5,748 nt of DNA from Methanosarcinales archaeon (GTDB lineage: Archaea > Halobacteriota > Methanosarcinia > Methanosarcinales > Methanogasteraceae): the NCBI GenBank assembly GCA_030666765.1, contig DAOUXE010000090.1, forward strand, positions 1-5,748, in the 5' to 3' direction. Made by a program: the position numbers and the translations under genes. The stretch's first letter is position 1. Each line of letters opens with the position of its first letter. Positions 5,575-5,748 of the stretch are shown piece after piece. Under the pieces are notes generated by a model that was not told the origin of the DNA, did no database searches, and saw only the letters and a program-made list of their open reading frames with translations.

Positions 5575-5748
5575 CTATTTACCCTCTAATTTAGAGGGGA
5601 TACGTTTTTTTTTCGTTTTCGGTTTCTTATTTTTTGGGGTATTTTTGGGTTTTCTTTCCTCTTCTGAAGAGATGTCAACGTTTGGCTTCTTCCCGGAGGG
5701 TTTAATGTCTGGTTTTGGCTGCTCTCCTTTCATCAAACTGATTTCATC
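5575..5748 (-). CDS. 3' end of a gene with lysine/proline-rich tail (partial)
   Basis: Entering from the right edge on the minus strand, one frame stays open for 57 codons and stops at TAG (5577-5575); the other two minus frames stop early. The visible residues are hydrophilic and probably disordered: 16 Lys and 8 Pro, an acidic patch SSEEE at about 31-35, then a dense basic run NKKPKTKKKR ending IPSKLEGK. Such tails are often nucleic-acid or membrane-surface binding, but no family can be named. A Met at codon 6 (5733) could start a 52-aa protein, yet the frame is open to the edge, so a longer gene is just as likely. A-rich lysine codons in AT-rich DNA could also mimic coding sequence. Confidence 0.5.
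   Translation of the reverse strand, partial: DEISLMKGEQPKPDIKPSGKKPNVDISSEEERKPKNTPKNKKPKTKKKRIPSKLEGK
5582..5613 (+). terminator. Hairpin followed by T9: possible terminator for the plus-strand operon
   Basis: CCCTCTA (5582-5588) and TAGAGGG (5592-5598) form a perfect 7-bp stem with a 3-base loop, followed after a few bases by nine T residues (5605-5613). This is terminator-like for transcripts from the uL3-uL4 side. It overlaps the last codons of the minus-strand lysine-rich frame, whose AAA codons generate the T-run, so part of the pattern may be incidental. Confidence 0.45.

Overview
The window looks like a chromosomal segment of a methanogen-lineage euryarchaeon, most likely Methanosarcinales or an ANME-2/Methanoperedens-type relative. 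This rests on recognising an MC1 chromosomal protein very close to the Methanosarcina form, archaeal-type ribosomal proteins uL3 and uL4 of Methanosarcina character, a TrkA-N/DHH phosphoesterase of archaeal architecture, and Shine-Dalgarno sites complementary to the archaeal 16S rRNA tail. The exact genus is inference.

Layout. Positions 1-705 hold no convincing gene. Within them, 183-676 is a 494-bp non-autonomous insertion (MITE-like). It has 14-bp imperfect terminal inverted repeats starting GTAACTACTC and an exact 8-bp target duplication (CTTTTGTG at 175-182 and 677-684). Removing the insert and one duplication restores a perfect 9-bp stem-loop just beyond the stop codon of the next gene, so the element appears to have landed in a hairpin, probably a terminator. 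Inside the element is a 54-bp tandem repeat: two identical copies and one decayed copy.

Positions 706-1164 (minus) encode a 152-aa iron-sulfur protein with a PF04060-type four-cysteine domain followed by a ferredoxin-like part. A 211-bp divergent intergenic region separates it from the MC1 gene (1376-1666, plus). MC1 converges, with a 51-bp gap and a T-rich terminator, on a 523-aa TrkA-N/DHH/DHHA1 protein (1718-3289, minus). That gene diverges from the ribosomal genes uL3 (3447-4403) and uL4 (4409-5158), which sit 5 bp apart as one operon.

After uL4 the usual archaeal S10-operon order (uL23, uL2 and so on) breaks off: no uL23 can be read in any frame. Instead there is about 160 bp without a clear gene, a possible 49-aa ORF, a strongly AT-rich stretch, and the 3' end of a minus-strand gene with a lysine/proline-rich tail that runs off the right edge.

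Functionally the window combines translation (uL3, uL4), chromatin (MC1), probable nucleotide signalling or turnover (DHH) and electron transfer or an enzyme accessory role (Fe-S protein). The genes face different ways and form separate transcription units. The promoters proposed for MC1, uL3 and the Fe-S gene share an ATTAAT core. I see no CRISPR array, tRNA, rRNA or defence system. The most unusual items are the hairpin-targeted MITE and the truncated ribosomal gene order.
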